A DNA stretch of 64,000 bases from Microbacterium sp. BH-3-3-3 (lineage in GTDB: Bacteria > Actinomycetota > Actinomycetes > Actinomycetales > Microbacteriaceae), in assembly GCF_001792815.1 (NCBI RefSeq), contig NZ_CP017674.1, positions 2,356,001 to 2,420,000 on the forward strand, in the 5' to 3' direction. The position numbers were made by a program, and so were the translations under genes. How positions within the stretch are numbered: the first letter of the stretch is position 1; every line of letters starts with the position of its first letter. Under the pieces are notes generated by a model. The model was not told where the DNA came from and did not search any database. It was given only the letters and a program-made list of their open reading frames with translations. Of this stretch, positions 35,474-42,846 are shown one piece after another.

Positions 35474-36523
35474 ATGCACGGCGAGTACAAGGTCCCCGGC
35501 GGGAAGCTGGTCGTCGTCGACCTCGAGGAGCGCGAGGGCCGCATCCACGGTTTCCACCTCGCGGGCGACTTCTTCCTCGAGCCCGACGACGCCCTCGACG
35601 ACATCGACGCGGCCGTCACCGGTCTGCCGGTGGAGTCCGACGTCCCCACGATCGCGGCGGCGATCCGCGCCGCGCTGCCCGAGGGGGCGCAGCTGCTCGG
35701 CTTCACCCCCGAGTCGGTCGCCACGGCCATCCGCCGCGCCCTCGTCACCGCCCCCGGCTGGGCCGACTTCGAGTGGGAGGTCGTGCACGACGCCCCCGTC
35801 TCGCCGCGCATGAACCTCGCCCTCGACGAGGTGCTCACCACCCGCGTCGGCGCGGGCCTGCGCACACCCACGCTGCGCCTGTGGGAGTGGAACGAGAGCG
35901 CCGTCGTCATCGGCTCGTTCCAGTCGCTGCGCAACGAGGTCGATCCCGCCGGCGCCGAGAAGCACGGCTTCGACGTCGTGCGTCGCATCTCGGGCGGCGG
36001 CGCCATGCTGATGGCCGCGAACTCGATCGTGACGTACTCGCTGTACGTGCCGGCCTCCCTCGTCGCGGGCATGACCTTCGCCGACTCGTACGCGTTCCTC
36101 GACGACTGGGTGCTGCAGGCGCTGCGCTCGCTGGGCATCGACGCGGTGTACCAGCCGCTCAATGACATCGCCGGCCCCCACGGCAAGATCGGCGGGGCCG
36201 CGCAGAAGCGCCTCGCCAACGGCGGGGTGCTGCACCACGCGACCCTGAGCTACGACATGGACGGCCAGGTGCTCACCGAGGTGCTGCGCATCGGCCGCGA
36301 GAAGCTCAGCGACAAGGGCACGGTCTCGGCCGCCAAGCGCGTCGATCCGCTGCGCAGTCAGACGGGCCTGCCGCGCGACGAGGTCATCGCGCGTTTCATC
36401 CAGACGTTCACGACCCTCTACGGCGCGACCCCCGGTCACATCACCGACGAGGAGTACGCCGAGGCCGAGGCGCTCGTGCAGTCGAAGTTCGCCACCGACG
36501 CGTGGCTGCAGCGCGTCCCGTGA
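35474..36523 (+). CDS. lplA: Lipoate-protein ligase A family protein
   Basis: 349 residues. Residues 1-85 are a small accessory domain (YKVPGGKLVVVDLEEREGRIHGFHLAGDFFLEP) like the C-terminal domain of bacterial LplA, here placed at the N-terminus. Residues 95-345 are the BPL_LplA_LipB catalytic domain with RRISGGGAMLM, the lipoyl-AMP loop, and HGKIGGAAQKR with the catalytic Lys. It attaches scavenged lipoate to the E2 and H proteins of dehydrogenase complexes. The domain order accessory-then-catalytic recalls the LplB/LplA arrangement of archaea fused in reverse. The stop overlaps the GTG of a DNA methyltransferase. Confidence 0.85.
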   Translation: MHGEYKVPGGKLVVVDLEEREGRIHGFHLAGDFFLEPDDALDDIDAAVTGLPVESDVPTIAAAIRAALPEGAQLLGFTPESVATAIRRALVTAPGWADFEWEVVHDAPVSPRMNLALDEVLTTRVGAGLRTPTLRLWEWNESAVVIGSFQSLRNEVDPAGAEKHGFDVVRRISGGGAMLMAANSIVTYSLYVPASLVAGMTFADSYAFLDDWVLQALRSLGIDAVYQPLNDIAGPHGKIGGAAQKRLANGGVLHHATLSYDMDGQVLTEVLRIGREKLSDKGTVSAAKRVDPLRSQTGLPRDEVIARFIQTFTTLYGATPGHITDEEYAEAEALVQSKFATDAWLQRVP

Positions 36524-37479
36524 GCGCCCCGATCCCCACCGACGCCCCCGAGCCGGGCGGCGTCGAAATCCACCACGCCGACAACCTGGCCGTCACCCCG
36601 GGCTACCCCGACGGCTCCTTCGCCCTGGTCTACCTCGACCCGCCCTTCAACACCGGGCGCACGCGCTCCAAAGCGGTCGAGTCGGCCACGCGCAAGGCCC
36701 CGGTCGACGAGACCCCGGATGCCGAGAAGCCCGAGGCGGCGGCATCGGTCGACGACCCGAACATGCTCGTGTTCCCCGAAGAGGAGCCGCCGCCGCCCCC
36801 CGTGGTGCAGCGCGGCTTCCACGGGCGCGAGTACGCGCGGTTGCGCGGTGACCTGCGCACCTACGACGACCGGTTCGACGACTACTGGGGCTTCCTCGAA
36901 CCCCGGTTGGTGGAGGCCTGGCGCCTGCTGGCCGACGACGGCACGCTGTACCTGCACCTCGACTACCGCGAAGTGCATTACGCGAAGGTCATGTGCGACG
37001 CGCTGTTCGGGCGCGACCAGTTCCTCAACGAGTTGATCTGGGCCTACGACTACGGCGCGAAGACCAAGCGCCGCTGGCCCACGAAGCACGAGACGATCCT
37101 GGTCTACGTGAAGAACCCGCAGCGGTACTTCTTCGACTCCGACGCCGTCGACCGCGAGCCGTACATGGCCCCCGGGCTGGTGACGGCCGAGAAGGCCGCC
37201 CGCGGCAAGATGCCCACCGACGTCTGGTGGCACACGATCGTGCCGACGACGGGACGCGAGAAGACCGGCTACCCGACGCAGAAGCCCGAGGGGGTCCTGC
37301 GCCGCATGGTGCAGGCGTCGAGCCGCCCCGGCGACCGCGTGCTCGACATGTTCGCCGGCAGCGGCACCCTCGGCGCCGTCGCCGCCCCCCTCGGGCGCGA
37401 CGCGGTGCTCATCGACGACAACGCCGACGCGGTGGCCGTGATGCAAAAGCGTCTGCCCCACGCCTCCGTGCGCGGCTGA
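36520..37479 (+). CDS. DNA adenine/cytosine-N4 methyltransferase, orphan
   Basis: 319 residues from GTG 36520, overlapping the lipoate ligase stop. Motif IV is DPPF at 40-43; the SAM-binding motif I is LDMFAGSGTLG near 280. The order IV then I is that of beta-class N6-adenine or N4-cytosine enzymes (N6_N4_Mtase, Pfam 01555), with the target recognition region between. An unusual acidic, proline-rich insert (DETPDAEKPEAAAS to PEEEPPPPP) lies at about 57-95, just after motif IV. No restriction enzyme is encoded nearby, so it is likely solitary and epigenetic rather than part of a restriction system. The recognition site cannot be read from sequence. Confidence 0.82.
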   Translation: MSAPIPTDAPEPGGVEIHHADNLAVTPGYPDGSFALVYLDPPFNTGRTRSKAVESATRKAPVDETPDAEKPEAAASVDDPNMLVFPEEEPPPPPVVQRGFHGREYARLRGDLRTYDDRFDDYWGFLEPRLVEAWRLLADDGTLYLHLDYREVHYAKVMCDALFGRDQFLNELIWAYDYGAKTKRRWPTKHETILVYVKNPQRYFFDSDAVDREPYMAPGLVTAEKAARGKMPTDVWWHTIVPTTGREKTGYPTQKPEGVLRRMVQASSRPGDRVLDMFAGSGTLGAVAAPLGRDAVLIDDNADAVAVMQKRLPHASVRG

Positions 37480-37555
37480 GGCGCGAGGGCGCCGACGGCG
37501 CCGCCCGTGGGGAGCGTTCTCGCCTGTCGTTCGTGGTGGGGTGTGCGGGGGAAGC

Positions 37556-37614
37556 GGGGCGTGTTTCGTGCACTGGGGCGTTTGGTGACCGCCCCGGCGC
37601 ACGTTTTGCGCCCC
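37556..37614 (-). repeat. Dispersed nested-hairpin element, diverged copy
   Basis: A 59-base sequence that, read on the minus strand, matches the hairpin unit of the 54.3-54.8 kb array at 46 of 59 positions by hand alignment. Three nested stems: outer GGGGCG/CGCCCC, middle CGTGC/GCACG, inner GGGGCG/CGCCCC. The middle stem differs from the array (GTGCA/TGCAC) on both sides, so pairing is kept. It lies between the methyltransferase and DUF2470 genes, in the 237-base gap 37480-37716. Confidence 0.75.
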
Positions 37615-37703
37615 GATGTCTGGGAGCGAGACCTGCAGTCGTGGGATGTCGACCCGCCGGGGGCGGGGACGACGCGACTCTCTGCGTGCCGCAGGGTGCC
37701 AAG

Positions 37704-37717
37704 TTAGGCTTGCCTAA
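37704..37717 (+). promoter_or_regulatory. DtxR/IdeR iron box on the DUF2470 start codon
   Basis: TTAGGCTTGCCTAA is a perfect palindrome of the iron-regulator type; its last base is the A of the ATG. It also contains TAGGCT ending 6 bases before the ATG, which would be the -10 of a leaderless mRNA. A bound repressor would cover both the -10 and the start site. Confidence 0.8.
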
Positions 37718-38025
37718 TGACGCACGAATTTGACCCCGACACCCGTCGCGCCGTCCTCGCGCACATGAACGCCGACCACCTCGACGACAACGTGTTGATC
37801 GTCCGCGCGTTCGGACCGCACCCGGTGGTGTCGGCCGCGGTCATGACCGGATTCGACGGCGACGGCGGCGACTGGGACGTCACCTCCGACGAGGGGGCGA
37901 CGTCGTCGGTGCGGATTCCCTGGCCGGCGGGGTCGATCACCGAGCGCCGGGAGGTGCGCCGCGAGGTGGTGGCGCTGTACGACGCGGCCTGCGCGCGACT
38001 GGGCCTGACGCCACGCCCCCACTGA
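37717..38025 (+). CDS. DUF2470 protein, haem utilisation
   Basis: 102 residues, a single DUF2470 domain: RRAVLAHMNADHLDDNVLIVRAFG, with the conserved MNxDHxDD motif. Such domains occur at the C-terminus of HugZ-type haem-utilisation proteins and as small proteins beside haem oxygenases in actinobacteria. It lies directly before a haem oxygenase gene, and its start codon is part of an iron box, so it is expressed on iron starvation. A role in haem binding or degradation is inferred. There is no ribosome binding site; a leaderless transcript is likely. Confidence 0.82.
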   Translation: MTHEFDPDTRRAVLAHMNADHLDDNVLIVRAFGPHPVVSAAVMTGFDGDGGDWDVTSDEGATSSVRIPWPAGSITERREVRREVVALYDAACARLGLTPRPH

Positions 38026-38039
38026 TCGGAAAATGGAGG

Positions 38040-38068
38040 TTAGGTGAACCTAACTTCCTGCGTATGAT
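38040..38068 (+). promoter_or_regulatory. Iron box and promoter of haem oxygenase gene
   Basis: TTAGGTGAACCTAA (38040-38053) is a DtxR/IdeR-type palindrome. Its first six bases would be the -35, followed by a 17-base spacer and TATGAT (38063-38068), which ends 6 bases before ATG 38075. Regulator and RNA polymerase would compete directly. Confidence 0.85.
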
Positions 38069-38074
38069 GGCCCC

Positions 38075-38728
38075 ATGAGCGACCTCATCTCCTTCTCCAC
38101 GGCTCTTCGTGAGCGCTCGCGCAGCGCCCACTCCACGAGCGAGCACGCCGGGTTCATGAACGACCTGATGAGCGGTGCCGGCACGCGGGAGGACTACGTC
38201 GCCCTCGTCGTGCAGCACTGGTTCATCTACGAGGCGCTCGAGGAGGCCACCGATCGCATGCGCCGCGACCCCGTGGCATCCGTGTTCCTCAGTGACAAGC
38301 TCACGCGCCTCCCCGCCCTCGAGGCCGACCTCGCGTTCCTGCTCGGGGCCGACTGGCGCGACCTCGTCTCGCCGCTGCCCACCACCCAGGCCTACGTCTC
38401 GCGCATCCGCCGGGTCGCGGCGACCTGGCCCGGCGGCTTCGTCGCGCACCACTACACGCGCTACCTCGGCGACCTGTCGGGGGGGCAGTTCATCGGTCGC
38501 CTCATGCAGCGTCGCTTCGGCTTCGACACCAACGGCATCGGGTTCTACCTCTTCGGCGACATCGCCGACCCGGAGGCCTTCAAGAGCGTCTACCGCGAGC
38601 AGCTCGACGCCGCCCCCTGGGACGACGACGAGAAGGAGCGCGTCATCGCCGAGGTGCTCGTCGCCTACCGCTTCAACACCGAGCTGTTCGTCGACCTGGC
38701 GCGGGCCAAGGCCGCTCAGACCGCCTGA
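38075..38728 (+). CDS. hmuO: Haem oxygenase
   Basis: 217 residues, the usual length of biliverdin-producing haem oxygenases. The proximal His region is near the N-terminus (RERSRSAHSTSEHAGFMNDLMSG), and the distal helix carries the conserved glycines in YTRYLGDLSGGQFIGRLMQRRFG. The enzyme opens haem with oxygen and reductant and releases iron, CO and biliverdin in the cytoplasm. It fits the HmuTUV haem importer further on. The promoter overlaps an iron box, so it is de-repressed when iron is low. The last 13 bases overlap the end of the convergent surface-protein gene. Confidence 0.93.
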   Translation: MSDLISFSTALRERSRSAHSTSEHAGFMNDLMSGAGTREDYVALVVQHWFIYEALEEATDRMRRDPVASVFLSDKLTRLPALEADLAFLLGADWRDLVSPLPTTQAYVSRIRRVAATWPGGFVAHHYTRYLGDLSGGQFIGRLMQRRFGFDTNGIGFYLFGDIADPEAFKSVYREQLDAAPWDDDEKERVIAEVLVAYRFNTELFVDLARAKAAQTA

Positions 38729-39717
38729 GCGTCCGCGGCGGGGCGACCCGCGTCGCGGCGGCGCATCGAGCGTCGCACGACCAGGGCGATCGCGACGGCC
38801 GCACCCGCGACGAGGGCGATCAGGCCGTACAGGCTCCACGGCACGGCCGGGATCGCGAAGTCGGTGACCACCTCGCTCACGGCTCCGGCCCCGAGTCCGA
38901 CGCCCGCGGGGGCGATCGTCAGCGTGCCGGTGATCCAGCCGAGCGAGAAGGCCGGCATCTCGCGCTCCATGTCGATCGTGGAGGCGGGGATGATCTCGGT
39001 CACCTGCGTCGGCGTCGTCGTCGACGACAGCACCCCGGCCAGGCCCGAGGTGGTGACCGTCTCGAGGCCCGTCAGCCGGGTGTTCCCGGTGTTCTCGAGC
39101 GAGTACCGCACGATCAGGCGGCCCGAATCGAAGGGGTTCCACGAGCCCTCGTAGCTCGCGGTCACGCCCGTCACCGCGGCGGCGGGGGTGAGCTCCCCGG
39201 CGACGCGCAGGTTGATGCGGGTGCCGAGGCGGCGGTCCACCGACAGCGTGCTCGATGCGTCCTGGCTCGTCAGCGACGTGACGATCCCGGCAGCGTGGTC
39301 GCCGGGGCGTGCGTCGGCGGGCACGGTGATCGTGAACGCGACGTCGGCGGACTCGCCGGGTGCGAGCTGCAGGGCCGTCGGGGGCACGGCGACCCACGTG
39401 CCGGCGCCGAGCGAGGGTGCCCCGTCGACGAGCACGTCGATCTCGCCGCTCGGCGCGGTGAACGCGTCGGCCGCGTAGACGGCCAGGGGCAGCGGCTCGG
39501 TGCCGGTGTTGACGACGACCATGGTGTCGGTGACGACCGCGCCGGGGTCGACGTCGTACGAGAAGTTGGCGCGTCCGGTGCCGTTGGCGTTGTCGGCGGT
39601 CTGCACGCTCCACGCCACACCGCCGTCGGCCGCCGCGGCGGGGAGCGGCAGGGTCGACAGTCCGAGGACGAGGGTGCCGGCGAGGGCGAGGACGCGAAGG
39701 GAGGGCGAGGCGGTCAC
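38716..39717 (-). CDS. Secreted surface protein with DUF916-like domain and C-terminal anchor
   Basis: 333 residues from GTG 39717, with GGAAGA upstream. A signal peptide (to about residue 29, ending AAAADG), then a beta-sandwich region resembling the DUF916/WxL peptidoglycan-binding domain: FSYDVDPGAVVTDTMVVVNTGTEPLPLAVYAADAF. A transmembrane helix follows near 295-318, then an Arg-rich cytoplasmic tail. It would be membrane-anchored, facing the wall. It lies just downstream of the Hta-type haem-binding protein on the same strand with a strong hairpin between them, so it may be read through at a lower level. A role as wall scaffold for the haem receptor is inference. Confidence 0.72.
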   Translation of the reverse strand: MTASPSLRVLALAGTLVLGLSTLPLPAAAADGGVAWSVQTADNANGTGRANFSYDVDPGAVVTDTMVVVNTGTEPLPLAVYAADAFTAPSGEIDVLVDGAPSLGAGTWVAVPPTALQLAPGESADVAFTITVPADARPGDHAAGIVTSLTSQDASSTLSVDRRLGTRINLRVAGELTPAAAVTGVTASYEGSWNPFDSGRLIVRYSLENTGNTRLTGLETVTTSGLAGVLSSTTTPTQVTEIIPASTIDMEREMPAFSLGWITGTLTIAPAGVGLGAGAVSEVVTDFAIPAVPWSLYGLIALVAGAAVAIALVVRRSMRRRDAGRPAADAQAV

Positions 39718-39741
39718 GGTGTCTTCCGGGTCGATGGGAAA

Positions 39742-39769
39742 GGGGGCCCCGGCCGAAGCCGGGACCCCC
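39742..39769 (-). terminator. Terminator with UUCG tetraloop
   Basis: On the minus strand GGGGGTCCCGGC and GCCGGGGCCCCC pair over 12 positions with one mismatch around a TTCG loop closed by C-G, an unusually stable RNA tetraloop, followed by TTTCCC. It lies between the Hta gene and the anchored surface-protein gene. Confidence 0.75.
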
Positions 39770-39779
39770 GGAGAGTGTC

Positions 39780-41603
39780 TTACTGCAGGGCGGTGATGGT
39801 GAGCTTGCTGGTGTAGTCGCCCGCGGGGGTGGTGCCCGGGATGACCAGCGAGAGGTCGGCGCCCACGGTCGCGCTGACGGCCGAGGTCGACGAGGCCAGC
39901 ACGCGCGAGGCGCCCAGGCCCGTGCCGCCCAGTCGCGTCGAGGTCACCTCGGCGCCACCGGCGACGCTGTTGCCCGCGGAGACCACCTTGGGCTTCCACC
40001 CCAGCAGTCCGCCCGAGAACGACCCGCCCGACGACGACGCGAAGTCGCCGACCTGGCCCGAGATGCTCCAGGTGTAGGGCGACGAGCCCCCGGCGCGCGT
40101 GTCGGTCACGACGAGGTTGGTGAGCGATCCGGATGCCACGAAGTTCGCGCCGTCCTGCACGGCGGTGCCGAGGTTGGCGGGCGAGGTGCCCTCGAACGCC
40201 CAGCCGAAGGAACCGGTGGGGCTCTCGACCCACGCCGGAACCTCGACGATGACGTCGGACGACGAGGCGAAGGTGACGGGGGTGGCGGTCTCGAAGGGCG
40301 CGTACACGGCGCCGCTGCCGGCGTAGGTGTAGATGCCGAACGTGCCCGCGGCGAGGTTCTGCGCCTCGGTGGTCGTCAGGGCCAGGTCGACCGAGAAGGT
40401 GCCGTCGGCGTTCAGCTCGACCGCGCCGCCGTTCACGCCGCCGATGGTCGCCATGCTCGCGGCGGGCACGGCCCACTTCTGGGCGATCACCGAGCGCGCC
40501 GACGAGGCGGCTCCGGCCGAGGGCTTCCACGTGTCGGCGAACTTGCCGAAGATGACGTACGTGCCGCTGAACTGCCCGGCGAGCGGCGGGCGCGTGCCGT
40601 TGGTGGCGGTGCCCGAGGGCAGGAACCCGCTCCCGCTGACGGTGACGGTCTCGCCCTGCGCGAGGCCGGAGGTCTTCGACACGGTGACCGTGGGGGTCGC
40701 GGCGACCGGGGCTGCGGTGTAGGCGACCGAAAGGGCGCTGGCGGGCTTGCGCGCGTCGGCGGCGCCTCCCGAGGAGTACCAGTACGGTCCCTGGCCGGTC
40801 TTGCCCTGGAAGTCGACGAACGACTGGGGGAACGCACCGGCGTTCGCACCACCGGTGACCTGGGCGACCGAGCCCTCGGGCACGGTGATCGTGCGGCCGA
40901 GGTAGTCGGGGGTGACGGTGAAGCCGGTGGGGGTCACGTCGACACCGGTGAGGGTGGCCACGACCACGTTCGTCGCCGGGGTCAGGGTCTCGAACTTGTC
41001 GGGGTCGTCCATCGAGGTGCCGTAGCCGCCGAGCGTGGCGGTGACGGTGCCGGTGCCGTCGGGGGCGACGGTGAGCTTCGGGTCGGTGATCCACGAGCGG
41101 GTCATGCCCGAGTAGTAGGCCGAGGTGAACGAGCCGGTCCACTGGATGACCGCCGTGTTGGCGTCGACGTCGACCGTGCCGGTTCCGCCGGTGATCTCGG
41201 CGATGTGTCCGGAGTTCAGGCCGTTGCCGGTCGTGATGGTCGTGCCGGCGGCATCCGTTCGCAGTCCCGCGAAGGTGGCGGCGGCGTAGCTTCCGTCGGA
41301 CTGACGCTTCAGGATCGACGTGTTGCCGTCGCTCTGCTTCCAGTTCGACGAGGTCACGCGGTCGGCCGCCGAGGTGGCCGTGACGATCCCGGCCGAGAGC
41401 AGGTTCACCGTGCCGGGGGCGAAGGCGGCGGCGTTCGACTCGGCGTTGATGCCCCAGCGGAACACGGCGTCGTCGATGCTCGTCTCGGCGGCGTGCGCGG
41501 GGGCCGCGACGAGAGCGCCCCCCAGGGCGAGTGCGGTGGTGGCGAGGGTCGCTGCCGAGAGGCGTGCGAACCGGTGCCTGCGCGTGGAGGAGTCCACGGT
41601 CAT
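39780..41603 (-). CDS. htaA: Secreted haem-binding protein with Htaa domain
   Basis: 607 residues. Signal peptide to about residue 39 (cleavage after PAHAA). Residues 40-290 form an Htaa domain: FRWGINAESNAAAF, YGTSMDDPDKFETLTP and FPQSFVDFQGKTGQGPYWYSSGG, the features of the conserved haem-binding Htaa region of Corynebacterium. Residues 300-455 resemble the extracellular part of the 44770 gene (TVTVSGSGF, then YVIFG and WKPSAG). The rest (about 470-607) is Ser/Gly-rich beta structure with no membrane anchor. It is divergent from hmuT, and each gene has its own iron box, so both respond to iron. It probably takes haem from host or plant proteins and hands it to HmuT. Confidence 0.82.
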   Translation of the reverse strand: MTVDSSTRRHRFARLSAATLATTALALGGALVAAPAHAAETSIDDAVFRWGINAESNAAAFAPGTVNLLSAGIVTATSAADRVTSSNWKQSDGNTSILKRQSDGSYAAATFAGLRTDAAGTTITTGNGLNSGHIAEITGGTGTVDVDANTAVIQWTGSFTSAYYSGMTRSWITDPKLTVAPDGTGTVTATLGGYGTSMDDPDKFETLTPATNVVVATLTGVDVTPTGFTVTPDYLGRTITVPEGSVAQVTGGANAGAFPQSFVDFQGKTGQGPYWYSSGGAADARKPASALSVAYTAAPVAATPTVTVSKTSGLAQGETVTVSGSGFLPSGTATNGTRPPLAGQFSGTYVIFGKFADTWKPSAGAASSARSVIAQKWAVPAASMATIGGVNGGAVELNADGTFSVDLALTTTEAQNLAAGTFGIYTYAGSGAVYAPFETATPVTFASSSDVIVEVPAWVESPTGSFGWAFEGTSPANLGTAVQDGANFVASGSLTNLVVTDTRAGGSSPYTWSISGQVGDFASSSGGSFSGGLLGWKPKVVSAGNSVAGGAEVTSTRLGGTGLGASRVLASSTSAVSATVGADLSLVIPGTTPAGDYTSKLTITALQ

Positions 41604-41669
41604 TCCCTTCTCTGTCCCCGGTGCGGCCCGACGGCGTGCGTCGATGCACCCGAGGGTGGGTGCGAGAGG

Positions 41670-41688
41670 ACAGGTTAGCCTTACCTAA
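41670..41688 (-). promoter_or_regulatory. Iron box of the Hta gene
   Basis: On the minus strand TTAGGTAAGGCTAACCTGT, matching the 19-base DtxR/IdeR consensus except at its last two positions. Lies 67 bases before the Hta start. Confidence 0.82.
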
Positions 41689-41714
41689 GCAGAAGGCGCG
41701 CGGCGGGGCAATGT

Positions 41715-41733
41715 TAAGGATAGGCTCACCTTA
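41715..41733 (+). promoter_or_regulatory. Iron box of the hmuTUV operon
   Basis: TAAGGATAGGCTCACCTTA, a 19-base DtxR/IdeR-type site 15 bases before ATG 41749. Together with the site at 41670-41688 it forms a back-to-back pair controlling the divergent haem genes. Confidence 0.82.
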
Positions 41734-41748
41734 CTTGGAGGTCTTTTC

Positions 41749-42846
41749 ATGACTCGTCGAACGACCCGCGCCCTCGCCACGCTCGCCCTGGCGATGGTGG
41801 TCACCCTCGCCGTGACGGCATGCGACGCCGCCGGATCGGCGCACGGGGGCGAGGCCGTCGCGACGCCGCCGCTGGCCGAGGTGACGCCGCTCGGCGACCC
41901 GCTCGCGTGGGAGGGCCCATCGACCGCGGTCGCCGCCTCCGCCCCCATCGACCCCGTCACCGACGGTGCGCAGACGCTGCCGGCGACGGTCACCGACGCG
42001 CAGGGCACCACCGTCACCGTCACCGACGCCACGCGCATCCTCACGCTCGACATCTACGGCTCGCTCTCGCGCATCGTGTTCGAACTCGGCCTCGGCGATC
42101 ACGTCGTCGCGCGCGACGTGTCCAGCGCCTTCCCCGAGGCGGCGCACCTGCCCGTGGTCACCGAGAACGGGCACGACCTCAACGCCGAGGCGATCCTCGA
42201 CGCCGCCCCCACCGTCATCCTCACCGACTCGAGCCTCGGGCCGTGGGACACGATCCTTCAGATGAGGGATGCCGGCATCCCCGTCGTGGTCGTGGACTCC
42301 CACCGCTCGCTCGACTCGATCGGGTCGCTCATCGCGCAGGTGGGAACCGCGCTGGGCGTCCCCGAGCGCGCGGTGGCCCTCGCCGCCCGCAGCACCGCCG
42401 ATGTCGAGGCCAAGATCGCCCAGATCGCGGCGGTGGCACCGGCCGACCCCGCCCGCAAGCTCCGCATGATGTTCCTTTATGTGCGCGGGCAGTCGGGCGT
42501 CTACTACCTCTTCGGCGAGGAGTCCGGCGCCGACAGCCTGATCGAGGCGCTCGGCGGCATCGACGTCGCCGGCGAGATCGGGTGGACGGGGATGCGGCCC
42601 ATCACCGACGAGGCGCTCGTCGACGCCAATCCCGACCTGCTCATCATGATGACGAAGGGCCTCGAGTCGGTCGACGGCGTCGACGGGCTCGTCGAGCATC
42701 TGCCCGCCGTCGCGCAGACCGACGCCGGGCGCCACCGCCGCATCGTCGACATGTCCGACACCACCGTGCTGAGCTTCGGCCCCGCCGCCGCCGACGTACT
42801 CGACGCGCTCGCCGTGGCCGTGTACGCGCCGGAGGCCGCGGGGTGA
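41749..42846 (+). CDS. hmuT: Haem ABC transporter substrate-binding lipoprotein
   Basis: 365 residues from ATG 41749, with TGGAGG upstream. Lipoprotein signal ending LAVTAC (Cys25), an acidic linker, then a class III (BtuF/FepB-like) binding fold: RILTLDIYGSLSRIVFELGLGDHVVARD, VTENGHDLNAEAILDAAPTVILTD and a long bridging helix from about 200 to 225. HmuT proteins bind haem via His and Tyr; candidate residues are in NGHDLN and in VYYLFGEES. It delivers haem to HmuUV. An iron box precedes the gene, which is the first of an operon of five genes that overlap by a few bases. Confidence 0.88.
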   Translation: MTRRTTRALATLALAMVVTLAVTACDAAGSAHGGEAVATPPLAEVTPLGDPLAWEGPSTAVAASAPIDPVTDGAQTLPATVTDAQGTTVTVTDATRILTLDIYGSLSRIVFELGLGDHVVARDVSSAFPEAAHLPVVTENGHDLNAEAILDAAPTVILTDSSLGPWDTILQMRDAGIPVVVVDSHRSLDSIGSLIAQVGTALGVPERAVALAARSTADVEAKIAQIAAVAPADPARKLRMMFLYVRGQSGVYYLFGEESGADSLIEALGGIDVAGEIGWTGMRPITDEALVDANPDLLIMMTKGLESVDGVDGLVEHLPAVAQTDAGRHRRIVDMSDTTVLSFGPAAADVLDALAVAVYAPEAAG

